Origin: Holothuria scabra | Taxonomy: Eukaryota; Echinodermata; Holothuroidea; Aspidochirotida; Holothuriidae | Direction: 5' to 3' | Length of the DNA: 64,000 nucleotides | Assembly (NCBI GenBank): GCA_037179385.1 | Contig: CM074179.1 | Span: 28,774,046-28,838,045, forward strand | Shown: one piece after another, positions 49,801 through 58,415 of the stretch | Position numbering within the stretch: position 1 is the stretch's first letter | How the letters are laid out: each line of letters starts with the position of its first letter | The notes under the pieces: generated by a model | What the model saw: only the letters and a program-made list of their open reading frames with translations | What the model was told of the DNA's origin: nothing | The model's database searches: none | Translations under genes and position numbers: made by a program

Positions 49801-51082
49801 TGTGCTTACAGTATGCATACTGGCAAGATGCTCCTTAAGCAGCAAGCTATGGGGCGTAGTTTGCATTTGTACAGGGAGGAATTTTAGACAGCCGTGGAAA
49901 AGACTAGAAAAAGATCGGGAGAATTCAGATTGTCTGGGATGGATGAAAAGGTTTGCACTTAAAGACAAACACACCTGTATTCCATTCTGGTCTGCATTCT
50001 AGAGATGCCATCGTCAAGTTCAGTTCACTTCTTACATGATGTGTAGATTCTTGTCCTGGTGATAATTTCATTCCTGGGTTTAAATGAAGAAGGATGCACC
50101 AATAAGAGTTTTAAAAGGGAAATGGAAGATACTGTACATGAATTTTATATCTTCAGGCCTACTGGTTTTGATAATGATGTACGGTAATAACTTCATGTTA
50201 CCCAGCTCAAAGAAACACATATTAATGAAAGATTAATAAATTTACTTATTCACATGCACATACACAAAACATCAATTGATGGTGCATTATAATTGCAGTG
50301 TATTACTGCTTTAATAGCTCAGCTCAAATGGATGTTTCTCAAACCCATAAATAATCTATACCTTACATTTTGCTTAATCTGCCTGTTGTTTTTTCTTTAA
50401 TCAGCCTGAATTATTGGGAGGGACAGGAAGATGCAGTATGTTTGCCACCAATATTTTTAATATGGGCAATTGTCCCTCTCATCCCCAGGATTGGTGCCAC
50501 TGATGGATAAGCTTTGGTTTCACCATCATCTGTACAATACAGCTGTCACAGGGTTTAGCAAAGTACAGTGTTTCATGTAATTTTTTCTCGGATTTTTTTT
50601 TTAAAAATTAGCAATTACAGTAACATGCACTTTTCTGTACACTCACCTGACATTGGCAGTTCCACAAAAATCAGCCTGGAAAGAAGCCTACAAAGCAGAT
50701 CACTGGCATCCCTGAGTGTGTAGGAGCTCTGTAGTCCTGTGCAGATCAAGACATTCCCCCCAAAAAAGGGGGGATGGGTGGGGTTGACTTAAGAGAAAGC
50801 AGGGGTGCACTGCTAATTTTCTGCATGTTTTATTTTTGATATGGCAAACAAAAGCCCCCCTCCCTGAATGATAGTGGGGTACATTCCGTAATTTTGGACT
50901 TGATCGTTTCAAAATCAAACCTAGCTTGAATATTTAGAGTTCTATACTGATACAAAGTAAGCCTACTACTGTACAGTAATTACTGTATTTAACCTTTGTA
51001 TGAATTTTAATTTGTTTCTATAAGAATCTGACAGTATGTAGTGGCACAATGATTGCTGCTGCTTAAACTTACCCCAAATCAT
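36173..51082 (-). CDS. Gene B: NPL domain + acidic region + about thirteen C2H2 zinc fingers (998 aa, seven coding exons)
   Basis: The coding exons, in transcript order, are 51082-51073, 50073-49975, 47653-47504, 44671-44513, 41849-41697, 39825-38788 and 37560-36173. They sum to 2997 nt, 999 codons with the stop; all introns are GT-AG and phase 1. Residues 1-97 or so are an NPL domain opening MIWGMKLSPGQES, with ICTLERG, LDLVLQPGEQVTFKVEGNG and LTGY. Residues 98-190 are a linker over two exons. Residues 191-536 are strongly acidic. Residues 566-980 carry thirteen C2H2 units; unit 3 ends HEKFQ, so its last His is lost, and unit 7 is one residue short. KKRKK between units 6 and 7 could serve as a nuclear signal. 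NPL identity to gene A is about 64 of 92 residues. Chromatin binding is inferred from the domains. An in-frame TAG lies upstream of the ATG (51110-51112). Confidence 0.9.
37752..37990 (+). repeat. tRNA-derived SINE (gene B intron 6)
   Basis: It has gaggtctggattttgactcc, cataccaaagactttataaa, agcaatggagtaagaaaaac and gagccaaaactggaaaaaag, in the typical order. Confidence 0.8.
37992..38090 (+). repeat. Second SINE-like family, fragment (gene B intron 6)
   Basis: ccactgtgggctgggggttg, atatgcccacagtatttcct and ctgtcgcaagaaatgactgg match a longer copy at 49130-49268 that ends in ctaactaacta. Confidence 0.65.
38160..38545. mobile_element. MITE with long imperfect terminal inverted repeats (copy 2, gene B intron 6)
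   Basis: The left arm is cggacttcctatacatgggc and gtgcaccaagatgactgact. The right arm is ggtggcatcttggtgcgcc and catgctctgtccatggttgg. Its interior (attcaagtttaactttgttt) matches the inverse of copy 1 at 3200-3600. Confidence 0.75.
38788..39825 (-). CDS. Gene B coding exon 6 (acidic region)
   Basis: This 1038-nt exon has an acceptor ending atatgtag and the donor gtaagt. It encodes about 346 residues. The densest acidic part is coded around 39160-39370 and includes DDVADDLGDEGVEGDSDIEP, GDDDKDCDD and a short tandem of GEPKDGD. No globular domain is visible. It occupies the same position as gene A exon 5 but is longer and more acidic, like the acidic arms of nucleoplasmins. Confidence 0.9.
39967..40656 (+). 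mobile_element. hAT-like non-autonomous element, second copy (gene B intron 5)
   Basis: The ends are cagtggcatatagctagac and agctatatgccattg. Near the right end, aataattacaaatatgaagc and ggaaagaatttgggatttta parallel the element at 4400-5089. The flanking 8-mers match only partly, so this copy is older. Confidence 0.75.
41697..41849 (-). CDS. Gene B coding exon 5 (linker exon with no counterpart found in gene A)
   Basis: A 153-nt exon lies between the acceptor cttttttctag and the donor gtgaga, phase 1 on both sides. It encodes LVLLPRYSVINSTPLRGQVV, then a low-complexity Gln/Leu/Pro/Gly segment ending GGIGSTNQA. No domain is recognisable. Between gene A exons 4 and 5 I found no matching exon, so it was gained here, lost there, or is poorly conserved. 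The exon is symmetrical, so it could be skipped without a frameshift. Confidence 0.75.
42297..42393 (-). repeat. tRNA-derived SINE, 3' half only (gene B intron 4)
   Basis: ccaactcagtttctaaccaa, ggtttaaattaggttgacca and gtggctcactggcttgtttc match the SINE body. The head is absent. Confidence 0.75.
43783..43826. repeat. T-run of about 22 directly joined to a G-run of about 22 (gene B intron 4)
   Basis: Two long homopolymers abut with no other base between them. Length may be unreliable because sequencing and assembly often slip here. Confidence 0.85.
44513..44671 (-). CDS. Gene B coding exon 4 (last NPL strand and linker)
   Basis: The acceptor is ttttccatag and the donor gtgaga. It encodes GLVYLTGYSLKSSSLRDHS, completing the NPL domain, then a Pro/Asn/Ser linker containing QQFVRPPLLYPPALMNQN. 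Beyond LTGY the linker no longer resembles gene A. Confidence 0.88.
44716..44982 (-). repeat. tRNA-derived SINE, full-length (gene B intron 3)
   Basis: It carries ggttcagtttccaacctac, ttccagtgctgactcactgg, ttccctaccccattgcttat and an inverted B-box-like caggaattggaactcccaac. Another fragment lies at 45459-45515. Confidence 0.85.
45686..46110. repeat. Direct duplication, unit about 210 bp (gene B intron 3)
   Basis: gggtcaaagcctgttaagtt, cagttgtgtgctt, tgtacagta with agtagtgcag, and gaacatgttgttaaaat occur in the same order in both units (from about 45686 and 45900). Confidence 0.8.
47093..47351. mobile_element. Near-palindromic foldback MITE (gene B intron 3)
   Basis: The left arm is gcggctcggttactcgctgt, then ttggtctacccccggaa. 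The right arm is ttccgggggtagaccaaacg, then gcaggtaaccgagccgc. Pairing continues inward (gtgtcacgtgatt against gatcacgtgacac), so almost the whole element can fold. Confidence 0.85.
47504..47653 (-). CDS. Gene B coding exon 3 (NPL core)
   Basis: The acceptor is ttattttcataag and the donor gtaggt. It encodes DSPTCAYLLMKTQCYENVIC, then TLERGQTNQQ, RLDLVLQPGEQ and VTFKVEGN. It is two codons longer than gene A exon 3. The 3' half differs from gene A by only four bases in about 77, all silent. Confidence 0.93.
49005..49600. repeat. Direct duplication interrupted by a SINE-like insert (gene B intron 2)
   Basis: ttgttgctcaagataattta, cagagctcttccaatgcat-type and aatggtgtaataatgata sequences occur twice (from about 49005 and 49432). 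The first unit is split by a 49130-49268 insert ending in ctaactaactaac. Confidence 0.75.
49625..49965. repeat. Dispersed repeat shared with 60940-61225, ending next to gene B exon 2
   Basis: accccaaac, tcaactggcc...gctctttgacag, ttacacagcatg and aattttagacagccgtgg line up with the distal copy. Its right edge (cacttaaagac) lies about ten bases from the exon 2 donor. Confidence 0.65.
49975..50073 (-). CDS. Gene B coding exon 2 (NPL strands 1-3)
   Basis: This 99-nt exon has the acceptor catttaaacccag and the donor gtgtgt. It encodes MKLSPGQESTHHVRSELNLT, then MASLECRPEWNT. It aligns over its whole length with gene A exon 2 (PGQES, L-LT-ASL-CRP). A dispersed repeat ends about 10 nt beyond the donor. 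Confidence 0.9.
51073..51082 (-). CDS. Gene B coding exon 1 (ATG, MIWG start; 10 coding nt)
   Basis: On the minus strand, ATG ATT TGG G is followed by the consensus donor gtaagt. It joins in phase to exon 2 to give MIWGMKLSPGQES. The -3 base is A. An in-frame stop 30 nt upstream with no other ATG between fixes the start. Same size and phase as gene A exon 1. Confidence 0.88.
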
Positions 51083-51879
51083 TTTTAGGAGTTTGATGAG
51101 TGATGCTGACTATTGTGGTTGAAATCTTCTGTCTTGAAAGTTGGAAGCACTTCAAAGTTTTCTTACACTATAATCTTGACGATAGACATTAGACACTGTG
51201 AAAAAATATGGACTTTATGGGTAAAAACACATCATTGGTCCCATTACTTACATTAGTTCCTTTCAAGGACTACAGTTATTGGAAAAGCTTCAATTGTTCA
51301 TACTTAGTACTGTTAATGGTACTGTACCTGTAAAATCCATCTAATAAAATGCAGATCTGTACAGAACTGTACAGTACATGGGAAGTTACAGTACGTATGC
51401 TCTGAATATTTGGTGTACAAATGCAGTACTGAAGTCATCATCAGGGCTCTCAGCCTCAAACTTATAGTGGCTGATGTCCACTTGCCCCAGACATCAGATT
51501 TTTGCATGGAATAATTGATATTTATCTCCTGTTGTCCAGGGGACAACCACAGGTCTGTGCTTCTCTGCACACCTGATGTTAGCCTGTTTCATGATACAAT
51601 CTTTTTGTTAGCGTAGCCAGAATTTTGGATTAGGGCTGGGTAACTGCAGCCTGACCTGACCTGATCACTGGTTAGTGGTCAAAGGGGTGTTCCCTTCCCA
51701 TGAGAATTTTTTTATTATTTAAAGGTAGTGTAATATGTCAGAACCAGAAAGCCAAAAGGCTTAGTGATTCCTTGCTGCTGAAATGTAAGGCCTTTTTTCA
51801 CATTGACATTGCTTTGCAATGTTTTTCAATTAACAGGGCTCCATAATGTGCCCACAAAGTACACATGCAAGGCATCCAA
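51083..51879. other. Upstream flank of gene B; possible 5'UTR and promoter, nothing specific seen
   Basis: The 5' end of gene B must lie here or beyond. I see no convincing TATA box or initiator. A short stretch at 51720-51745 (ttaaaggtagtgtaatatgt) matches the start of the repeat at 32405. Confidence 0.4.
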
Positions 51880-53370
51880 TCTTCCTACATTGAGATCCCC
51901 CTTGCCTGTCGTGAACCCAATGACATTTGACTTCCACCAAAAACTTCTGGGACCATGTATTCACAATGTGCCATCTACATGACAAGTTACAGGACCCTAC
52001 AAGTGACCTTTCTTGAAAGACTGTGCAGGAAAGCTTGTCGGGCTTTGAACATGCTGACTCCAAATGAACTTTGACCTTTGGGAAAATCAATGGGGATCAT
52101 CTACTAAATATGACCAATCCACTCATTAAATGTGAGCACAGTCACATGTACCGTTCTTGAGATACAGTGTTTACGAAGTTTTGACCTTTTGACCGCTCAT
52201 GACCCCAAATGACCTTTGACCTCAACCAAAAACAATAGAGAACATCAACTCAATATGGCTAACACACTCGACAAATATGAGCACACTCACATGTACCGTT
52301 CTCGAGATATCGTGTTTACGAAGTTTTGACCTTTTGACCTCTCGTGACCCCAAATGACCTTTGATCTCCACGAAAATCGATAGGGATCATCCACTCAATA
52401 TGGCCAATGCACACACCAAACATGAGATTAGTCACAATTACCCTTCTTGAGATACCGTGTTTACAAGCAATTTCTAAGGAATTTACCTATTGACCTCTCG
52501 TGACCCCAAATGACCTTTGATCTCCACCAAAAACAGTAGGGATCATCTACTCAATATGACCAACCCACACACCAAATATGAGCATAGTCACATGTACCGT
52601 TCTCGAGATATCGTGTTTACGAAGTTTTGACCTTTTGACCTTTGGTGACCCCAAATGACCTTTGATCTCCACGAAAATCGATAGGGATCATGTACTAAAT
52701 TTGGCCAATATACACACCAAATATGAGATTAGTCACACTTACCCTTCTTAGGGTACCGTGTTTACAAGCAATTTCTAAGGAATTTACCTCTTTACCTCTC
52801 GTGACCCCAAATGACCTTTGACCTCCACGAAAATCGAAAGGGATCATCTACTGAATATGACCAACCCACACACCTAATATGAGCATAGTCACATGTACCG
52901 TTCTTGAGTTACCGTGTTTAAGAAGTTTTGACCTTTTGACCTCTCGTGACCCCAAATGACCTTTGATCTCCACCAAAAACAATAGGGATTATCTACTCAA
53001 TATGGCCAATGAACACACCAAATATGAGATTAGTCACACTTACCCTACTTGAGATACCGTGTTTACAAGCAATTTCTAAGGAATTTACCTATTGACCTCT
53101 CGTGACCCCAAATGACCTTTGACCTCCACGAAAATCGATAGGGATCATCTACTCAATATGACCAATCCACACACCTAATATGAGCATAGTCACATGTACC
53201 GTTCTCGAGATATCGTGTTTAAAAAGTTTTGACCTTTTGACCTCTCGTGACCCCAAATGACCTTTGATCTCCACCAAAAACAGTAGGGATCATCTACTCA
53301 ATATGACCAACCTACACACCAAATACGAGGTTAGTCACACTTATCCTTCTTGAGATATCGTGTTTACAAG
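51880..53370 (+). repeat. Satellite array with alternating 145- and 156-bp monomers (301-bp dimer)
   Basis: gaccccaaatgacctttga starts at 52201, 52346, 52502, 52647, 52803, 52948, 53104 and 53249. The spacing strictly alternates 145 and 156. The longer monomer carries caagcaatttctaaggaatt, the shorter one cgaagttttgaccttttgac. Degenerate units extend left to about 51880. Confidence 0.93.
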
Positions 53371-53390
53371 CCAAAGCGTCACATACTGTA

Positions 53391-53436
53391 CACACAAACA
53401 CACACACACACACACACGCACACACACACACACACG
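53391..53436 (+). repeat. (CA)n microsatellite
   Basis: An almost pure CA repeat, broken by one cg step and one aaa step, at the right edge of the satellite. Confidence 0.95.
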
Positions 53437-53448
53437 ACATCACCATCG

Positions 53449-53482
53449 CATAGATTCCTTGCCTGCCTTCGGCAAGGAATCA
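53449..53482. repeat. Hairpin at the satellite edge
   Basis: gattccttgcc and ggcaaggaatc can pair around a short loop. This marks the junction between the satellite/CA block and the resumed dispersed repeat. Confidence 0.75.
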
Positions 53483-53487
53483 AAAAT

Positions 53488-54012
53488 GACCTGACTTTAC
53501 TTGGAAGTTATGGAGTGAACATTTTTAAGGATTGAAATTATTTCAATATATCTTTCATGGTTCTCCAAATGGACCTCTTCAAAATTCAAATGTTTCTGAA
53601 AAAACTTGTTGCTCAAATGCAAAATAATGATGTAGAATGTTGCACAGTGTTGACCTTTATTAGTTATCTCTTAATTACTTATCAGATACAGTACTTCATG
53701 GTTTGGTAACTGATACTGATAATTTTCAAGGACACAATTTTAACTTTCAAACTTTCAAGATAAAACCCTCAGGACAAACTAATCTTACAAATGTCCTTGA
53801 AAGGAAGATTGTAAAAACAATATAAACAAAGAATAACACTAAACCATTCAGTATAAAGCATGTCCCTCTCATGACATCACAAGATTTGCATATTGAGGTT
53901 GTCTTTATTGATTAAGCCCAAATTAGAGATTGCCAAGTTTTTTTTATGGATTTTGATGGAAAATGTGGCTATTATCTTAGTTTTTTAAGCATTTCACATC
54001 AAATAACTAATT
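53488..54012 (+). repeat. Dispersed repeat, copy interrupted by the satellite block
   Basis: atgacctgactttacttgga, gataaaaccctcaggacaaa and catgtccctctcatgacatc parallel 32430-32960. The matching beginning is displaced to 51720. Confidence 0.8.
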
Positions 54013-54986
54013 TTGTCCTTTGTCACACAGTCTTAAAGCATATTTAAGTTTAGCAGCCTGAATTGTTTTTGGGAGCTGTTCTGACTTGCCAATTCTGAAC
54101 AAATTTCTTCAAACCTCACAGTGTGTATAACTTTATAACGGCATGCACAGCACATTAATTTCACTAAATATTTTAACACATACCTTGTCATGCCATTTCT
54201 TTAAGAGTCATTTATCTAACTGGTGATTACTGTCAAGTCACTTATTATCATTATCATTTTTATAGATGGGAGTAATTTTGTGCAGGCAACTTTAAAATTA
54301 AATTCTACTGTACAACAAAAGATGAAATGTCCCTTATACAGTAGCTATATATGTTGATCGAATCAATAAAGTCTTAACTTGAATCTGTTGAAATTTCAAT
54401 CAGATATCTTCAAAACTTTGCTTTTGATTCGTGATGTCATGTTGATGACTAGAAGAACAGTTGTTATTTGTTGTAAAAAAAATGCCAAATTTCACGCACA
54501 AGGTGGAGATTGAAGGCAAGCAAAAGGATGGCGCAGTTTATGACTTACAATGTTTTAAGGATTCCTGTAATGAACTGTCAAAGGGTAAGCTGGCTCACTC
54601 CGCTAACAACATCCAAGATAAATGGAACAATAAATGTGATTTCCACTGAAATTCCATAATCAACCATTGACTACACAGTGAGGATAAAATGCAACTAGCC
54701 TAGGTTAATTTGGGCAAAAAGGAAAAATACTGACCTGTTTTGGCTTTAAGGGTACCGGCCAAAAAAAAGAGCAGTATTTGGTTTGGTTAATGGACCTACA
54801 GCTTAGGCTGTACAATTTACACTGGTGTGCAAAATTTGGCGGTGTGCAAAATCACACGGGCTAGGCCTAGCCTAGGCTTAAAACGATACACATTTATACA
54901 GGAGGATAATGCAGGCGAATACCACAGGTAACATGCCCATTTGAGATTCCTTCCCACCCCACTTTCCTACCCCATAGTTTATAATG
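54013..54986. other. No gene recognised
   Basis: The 62-aa ORF at 54461-54649 (+) is hydrophilic (HKVEIEGKQKDGAVYDLQ) but matches nothing I know and has no clear splice sites. The rest is AT-rich. Confidence 0.35.
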
Positions 54987-55180
54987 GGGCTATTTCAATG
55001 TTCCCAACGTTCGCAGTTCCTGAGGTTCAATTTTCCCGAGTCTTGAGAACATCCGCACTTCTGGAAACATTGAACCCCAGGAATAACGAACCTAGTAATC
55101 ATCGCCAAACCATCGAGATAATAAGAAAACGGAACATCAAACCTTGGGAACATTGAACCCCGGCAACATCGGGTAGACCC
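54987..55180. repeat. GTTCCC/GGTTCAATG dispersed repeat, copy 3
   Basis: ttcaatgttcccaacgttcg, acatcaaaccttgggaacat and gaaccccggcaacatcgggt match the copies at 35315 and 10945. They show the same partial inverted symmetry. Confidence 0.75.
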
Positions 55181-55859
55181 CGTTTAGAACTGGTACTGCC
55201 TCAGGACCAGTTCTGTATGATTTACAGTACTGGTACCAATATTTCACAGCAGGCTACCCTACCTTGGATAGCCTAAACATAGGCCTAACAGTTAGTGATT
55301 GATCTTGAGTTGGTCAGTACCTTGAGTCTGTCAAGTGCTATGTACAAAACATATGGAAAGTATATGATGTACCACACATATAAACTGGCTGACTCATGGT
55401 AACACAATGATACAACCATGTTTAATTGCTATTGACTTGGTACTAAATGTATGCCCAAGACAAATGCCGTGTTCCATTGAGGTTGTAAAGTGGAGAAGTG
55501 GAGCATTTGCACCAGTTCACAACTTGTGAGAAACATTCCATTGGTAAAAACGGATGGCTATACACGAATACAGTGTCATTCCGCCATAGGCAAAGATATA
55601 AACTTATTCACACCTCCGCACGTGTGTACATGTAAAGAAGGGACTACAATCATTGTACTCAATAGAGACGTAAGTGTTCATTGCCACTGACCACTGTTTT
55701 AATCCGTAATCGGTAAAGTGATTTTGCATGTTTCATTCAACCAGAAGCACCAATCAATAATGCTTCCAACAAATTTCTAAACTCCATTCAGCCCTGTTCC
55801 TGCTGTCTGGCAACTTCCAGCCTATCCCACTTTCCACAGGATAATGTGCTCATTCCAAC

Positions 55860-55903
55860 ATAGAAAAAGTGCCTTTCTGCCAGGGGAGAATGGCACTTTT
55901 TCT
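55860..55903. repeat. Hairpin with a 13-bp stem
   Basis: tagaaaaagtgcc and ggcactttttcta are exact inverses about 18 bp apart. Related ttttctatggcggaa sequence follows. Confidence 0.85.
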
Positions 55904-56003
55904 ATGGTGGAATAAGAACGTTTTCTATGGCGGAAAGTACCAATGGTGGAATGGCACTGACCACGCTTTACACTATTGAACACTAGCAAATATGCGTAGC
56001 CTG

Positions 56004-57299
56004 TAGTGTTTGCACGGGTAACCCAGGTACCCGGGTACCCGCCCGCCATCGTATTACCCAGTTCCAAATCTACTACCCGAATCTTAAAAAAAAAATATGC
56101 ATGCAAAAAGGATCACCCCATTGCCCACAGTAACAGACTAAAATATTTTTCCAATTTGGTAAACATTCTCCGAGACTGAGAATGAAGAGAGCCCCTAGAA
56201 ATTATGTGTTAGTTTGAAAGTTGTCTGTACTTCATTTCCAAAGTTGAAATTTTTATCAGTGTGCGGCCCGATCGCGCTATCATCACGTAGTGACCCACAC
56301 GTATATCACTTATAAACTTGCACGCAAGCAAGCTACTGTATCTGCCGGCCGATTCAAAATCACATCGTACTGTTTCATGCAAACATAGTAGACATATCAC
56401 CCCCGCCCAGCCTGCAAAGACAGTGCCCATAACGTTCGGCATGCTAGGTAAACTGAGCCTTGCATGTATACGATCTTATAATTAATGCGGTATGCCACCT
56501 CGAGTATGATCCTTGAATATTTCATGATGGTTAACATTTCAGTTTTACCCAAATCAACTCTTTGCCGCTATCTTTTAAAGTAAAACGACATCAATGTAAT
56601 AACACCGTAAACATTCGTGAAAAAGTTTTTGAAACAGGCCATTACATATTACGTTATTTTGCCCTAAAATGGCGCTTGCGCAGACTACGAAGTTTATGCG
56701 TGAAAGCTATGTTACCATGCCTGGATGTCAACACGAGTCTAGCTACATAAGAACGTACATATACCCCATAAGTGATTATTCCAGTGCACATTGTACAGTA
56801 GTGTGAGGGAAGTTCACAAACATGACGTCGTTTATTTACAATGGGAAATTTTGGACGTGCAAGAGAATTCCATGATACAGGGCTTTGAGTGGTTGATATT
56901 TTTAAATCAGTGTTTTAAAAGGAGAAGCTTCGAGCTCTTAGTATGCTTCCTCCTCGAGTAGGAAAGTGTCCCAAAATTCAATGTCAAATTGATATAGGCC
57001 TTGGGAAATACTAATTTTCTTATTTGACTGTTTTCTGTTACAATTCTTTTACTTGTCATTTTGATTGAAAACAAAACGAGATCATAAAACCTTCTGACAA
57101 ATCAAATGTTTTTGAACTTGGTAATGTGATCTCTATACCTCTCCAATACAGCTGTCAATGTTACTATTCATGTCTTTTGGAGTATGCCTTACAAAATGCT
57201 CATATCTTTTAGTCAACGTAACACCAGGTAACCCGGGTACCCGACGGGTATGACGATCGGGTGCCCGGGTCCTATTTTTTAATACCCGTGCAATCACTA
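56004..57299. mobile_element. Non-autonomous hAT element, 1296 bp, with a perfect 8-bp target duplication
   Basis: It starts tagtgtttgcacgggta and ends tacccgtgcaatcacta (16 of 17 bases pair as inverted repeats). It is bordered by gtagcctg at 55996-56003 and 57300-57307. Subterminal acccgggtaccc motifs occur at both ends. No transposase ORF is visible. Confidence 0.92.
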
Positions 57300-57318
57300 G
57301 TAGCCTGTACGTTCGACG

Positions 57319-57721
57319 CAGGCCTCGATATTCAGAAAAATTTATGGTTGTCCTTCGGGCAACCAGTTCAGTATTTTTTAGTTGTCTTAAAGAAAATTTG
57401 GTTGTCCGAAACATTTTGCACACAATTACAGTACAAAACAGTTATTGTGTTTACGTATAATTGGTCTTGAAGAATAAAAAGATTTGATTTTTGCAAGACA
57501 AAAACACATGAAGTCTGAAACTGTATGATGGAAAAAGTTGGAAAGAGTTGATCAGTCAGCATATATAGCCTTGCTACTTCTTCAATCAGATAAAAGCAAG
57601 CTGCTTGAATATAATTCATTGTGAGAGAAAAATGGTTGTCCATCGGACAACCAACTCCTGGTTGTCCGTATGGAATTTTAGTTGTCCCGGACAATCGGAC
57701 AACCACGAAAATCGAGCCCTG
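57319..57721 (+). mobile_element. MITE family ggttgtcc, copy C
   Basis: The ends are caggcctcgatattc and gaaaatcgagccctg. The flanks cgacg and cgaca match at four of five bases. It inserted 12 bp from the hAT target duplication. Confidence 0.85.
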
Positions 57722-58258
57722 CGACATATGCGTAAAATGTGATCAGGCAAATGGATCATTGAAATTTGCGGCAAAGCAGTCTCTGTGAGTAATATCCAAC
57801 AGTACCAGTCACCGAATTATAATTTCCTTGATCGCATTTACAACGTACATCAACTGGACATCATTTTGCAGGTTTAGACTAGGTTAAATGCAATGGTACC
57901 TTGATTGTTTATCGTCTTTCGCTTCATCCACCATTTTGAACTCTAGCTGCTCCAAAAATTCCCAGTTCCCTACAACAATTCCCCAGTTCACCACTTCACG
58001 AGTTGCAATGGAACGCTTCCCACCGCACGAGTTCACGAGCTCAATGGAACGCAGTATACGACTCGTAGGTAGTAAGGGGCTTTCGCGGAAGGGCTACCTG
58101 TACTTGTAAAGTTGGGAAACAAGTGAGAATGGAATTGGTGACTTGGTAAAATACGGAGAGAGAATTCCCCTGGTCTATCGAAGGACCCTATCATTTTCGA
58201 AGCAAAATATTCACAGAATAATACTTAGAATCAGTAATTAATTTTTATATTCAATTAC

Positions 58259-58415
58259 CATAACTCATAATTTGAGACATGCCAAGTTCTTCTCGCACTG
58301 TTGCAGCGTCTTCTGAAGATACGTTTTTTCTTCGTACCGTAGCAATGGAAAATTCAAGTCTAGGTAATAGCCATACTTCTTTAAAAAGACGCCAAGTCGA
58401 CACGTTTTGATAATC
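58259..58415 (-). CDS. Candidate coding exon, unidentified
   Basis: On the minus strand a pyrimidine-rich acceptor (ctttttcataatctggtttcag) precedes an open 157-nt stretch encoding DYQNVSTWRLFKEVWLLP, then SSEDAATVREELGMSQIMSY, before a weak donor gtaatt. Base composition is more GC-rich than the flanks. I do not recognise the peptide and found no partner exon. It could be one exon of a gene beyond the window, a transposon fragment, or chance. Confidence 0.3.

Noticed and set aside
50645..50734. Possible gene B exon 2 (LQSSYTLRDASDLL, donor gtgagt, phase-compatible)
   Set aside because: It does not resemble the NPL start. The true exon at 49975-50073 is 99 nt like its gene A partner and aligns over its whole length.
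51313..51570. LSPGQQEININYSM as a third NPL start
   Set aside because: Only a few residues resemble PGQES. There is no MxWG exon in phase and no following NPL motifs.
51880..53370. CRISPR-like array
   Set aside because: The repeats are contiguous 145/156-bp satellite monomers without unique spacers, in a eukaryotic setting.
53350..53535. 61-aa ORF with poly-His-Thr
   Set aside because: It translates the CA microsatellite at the satellite edge.
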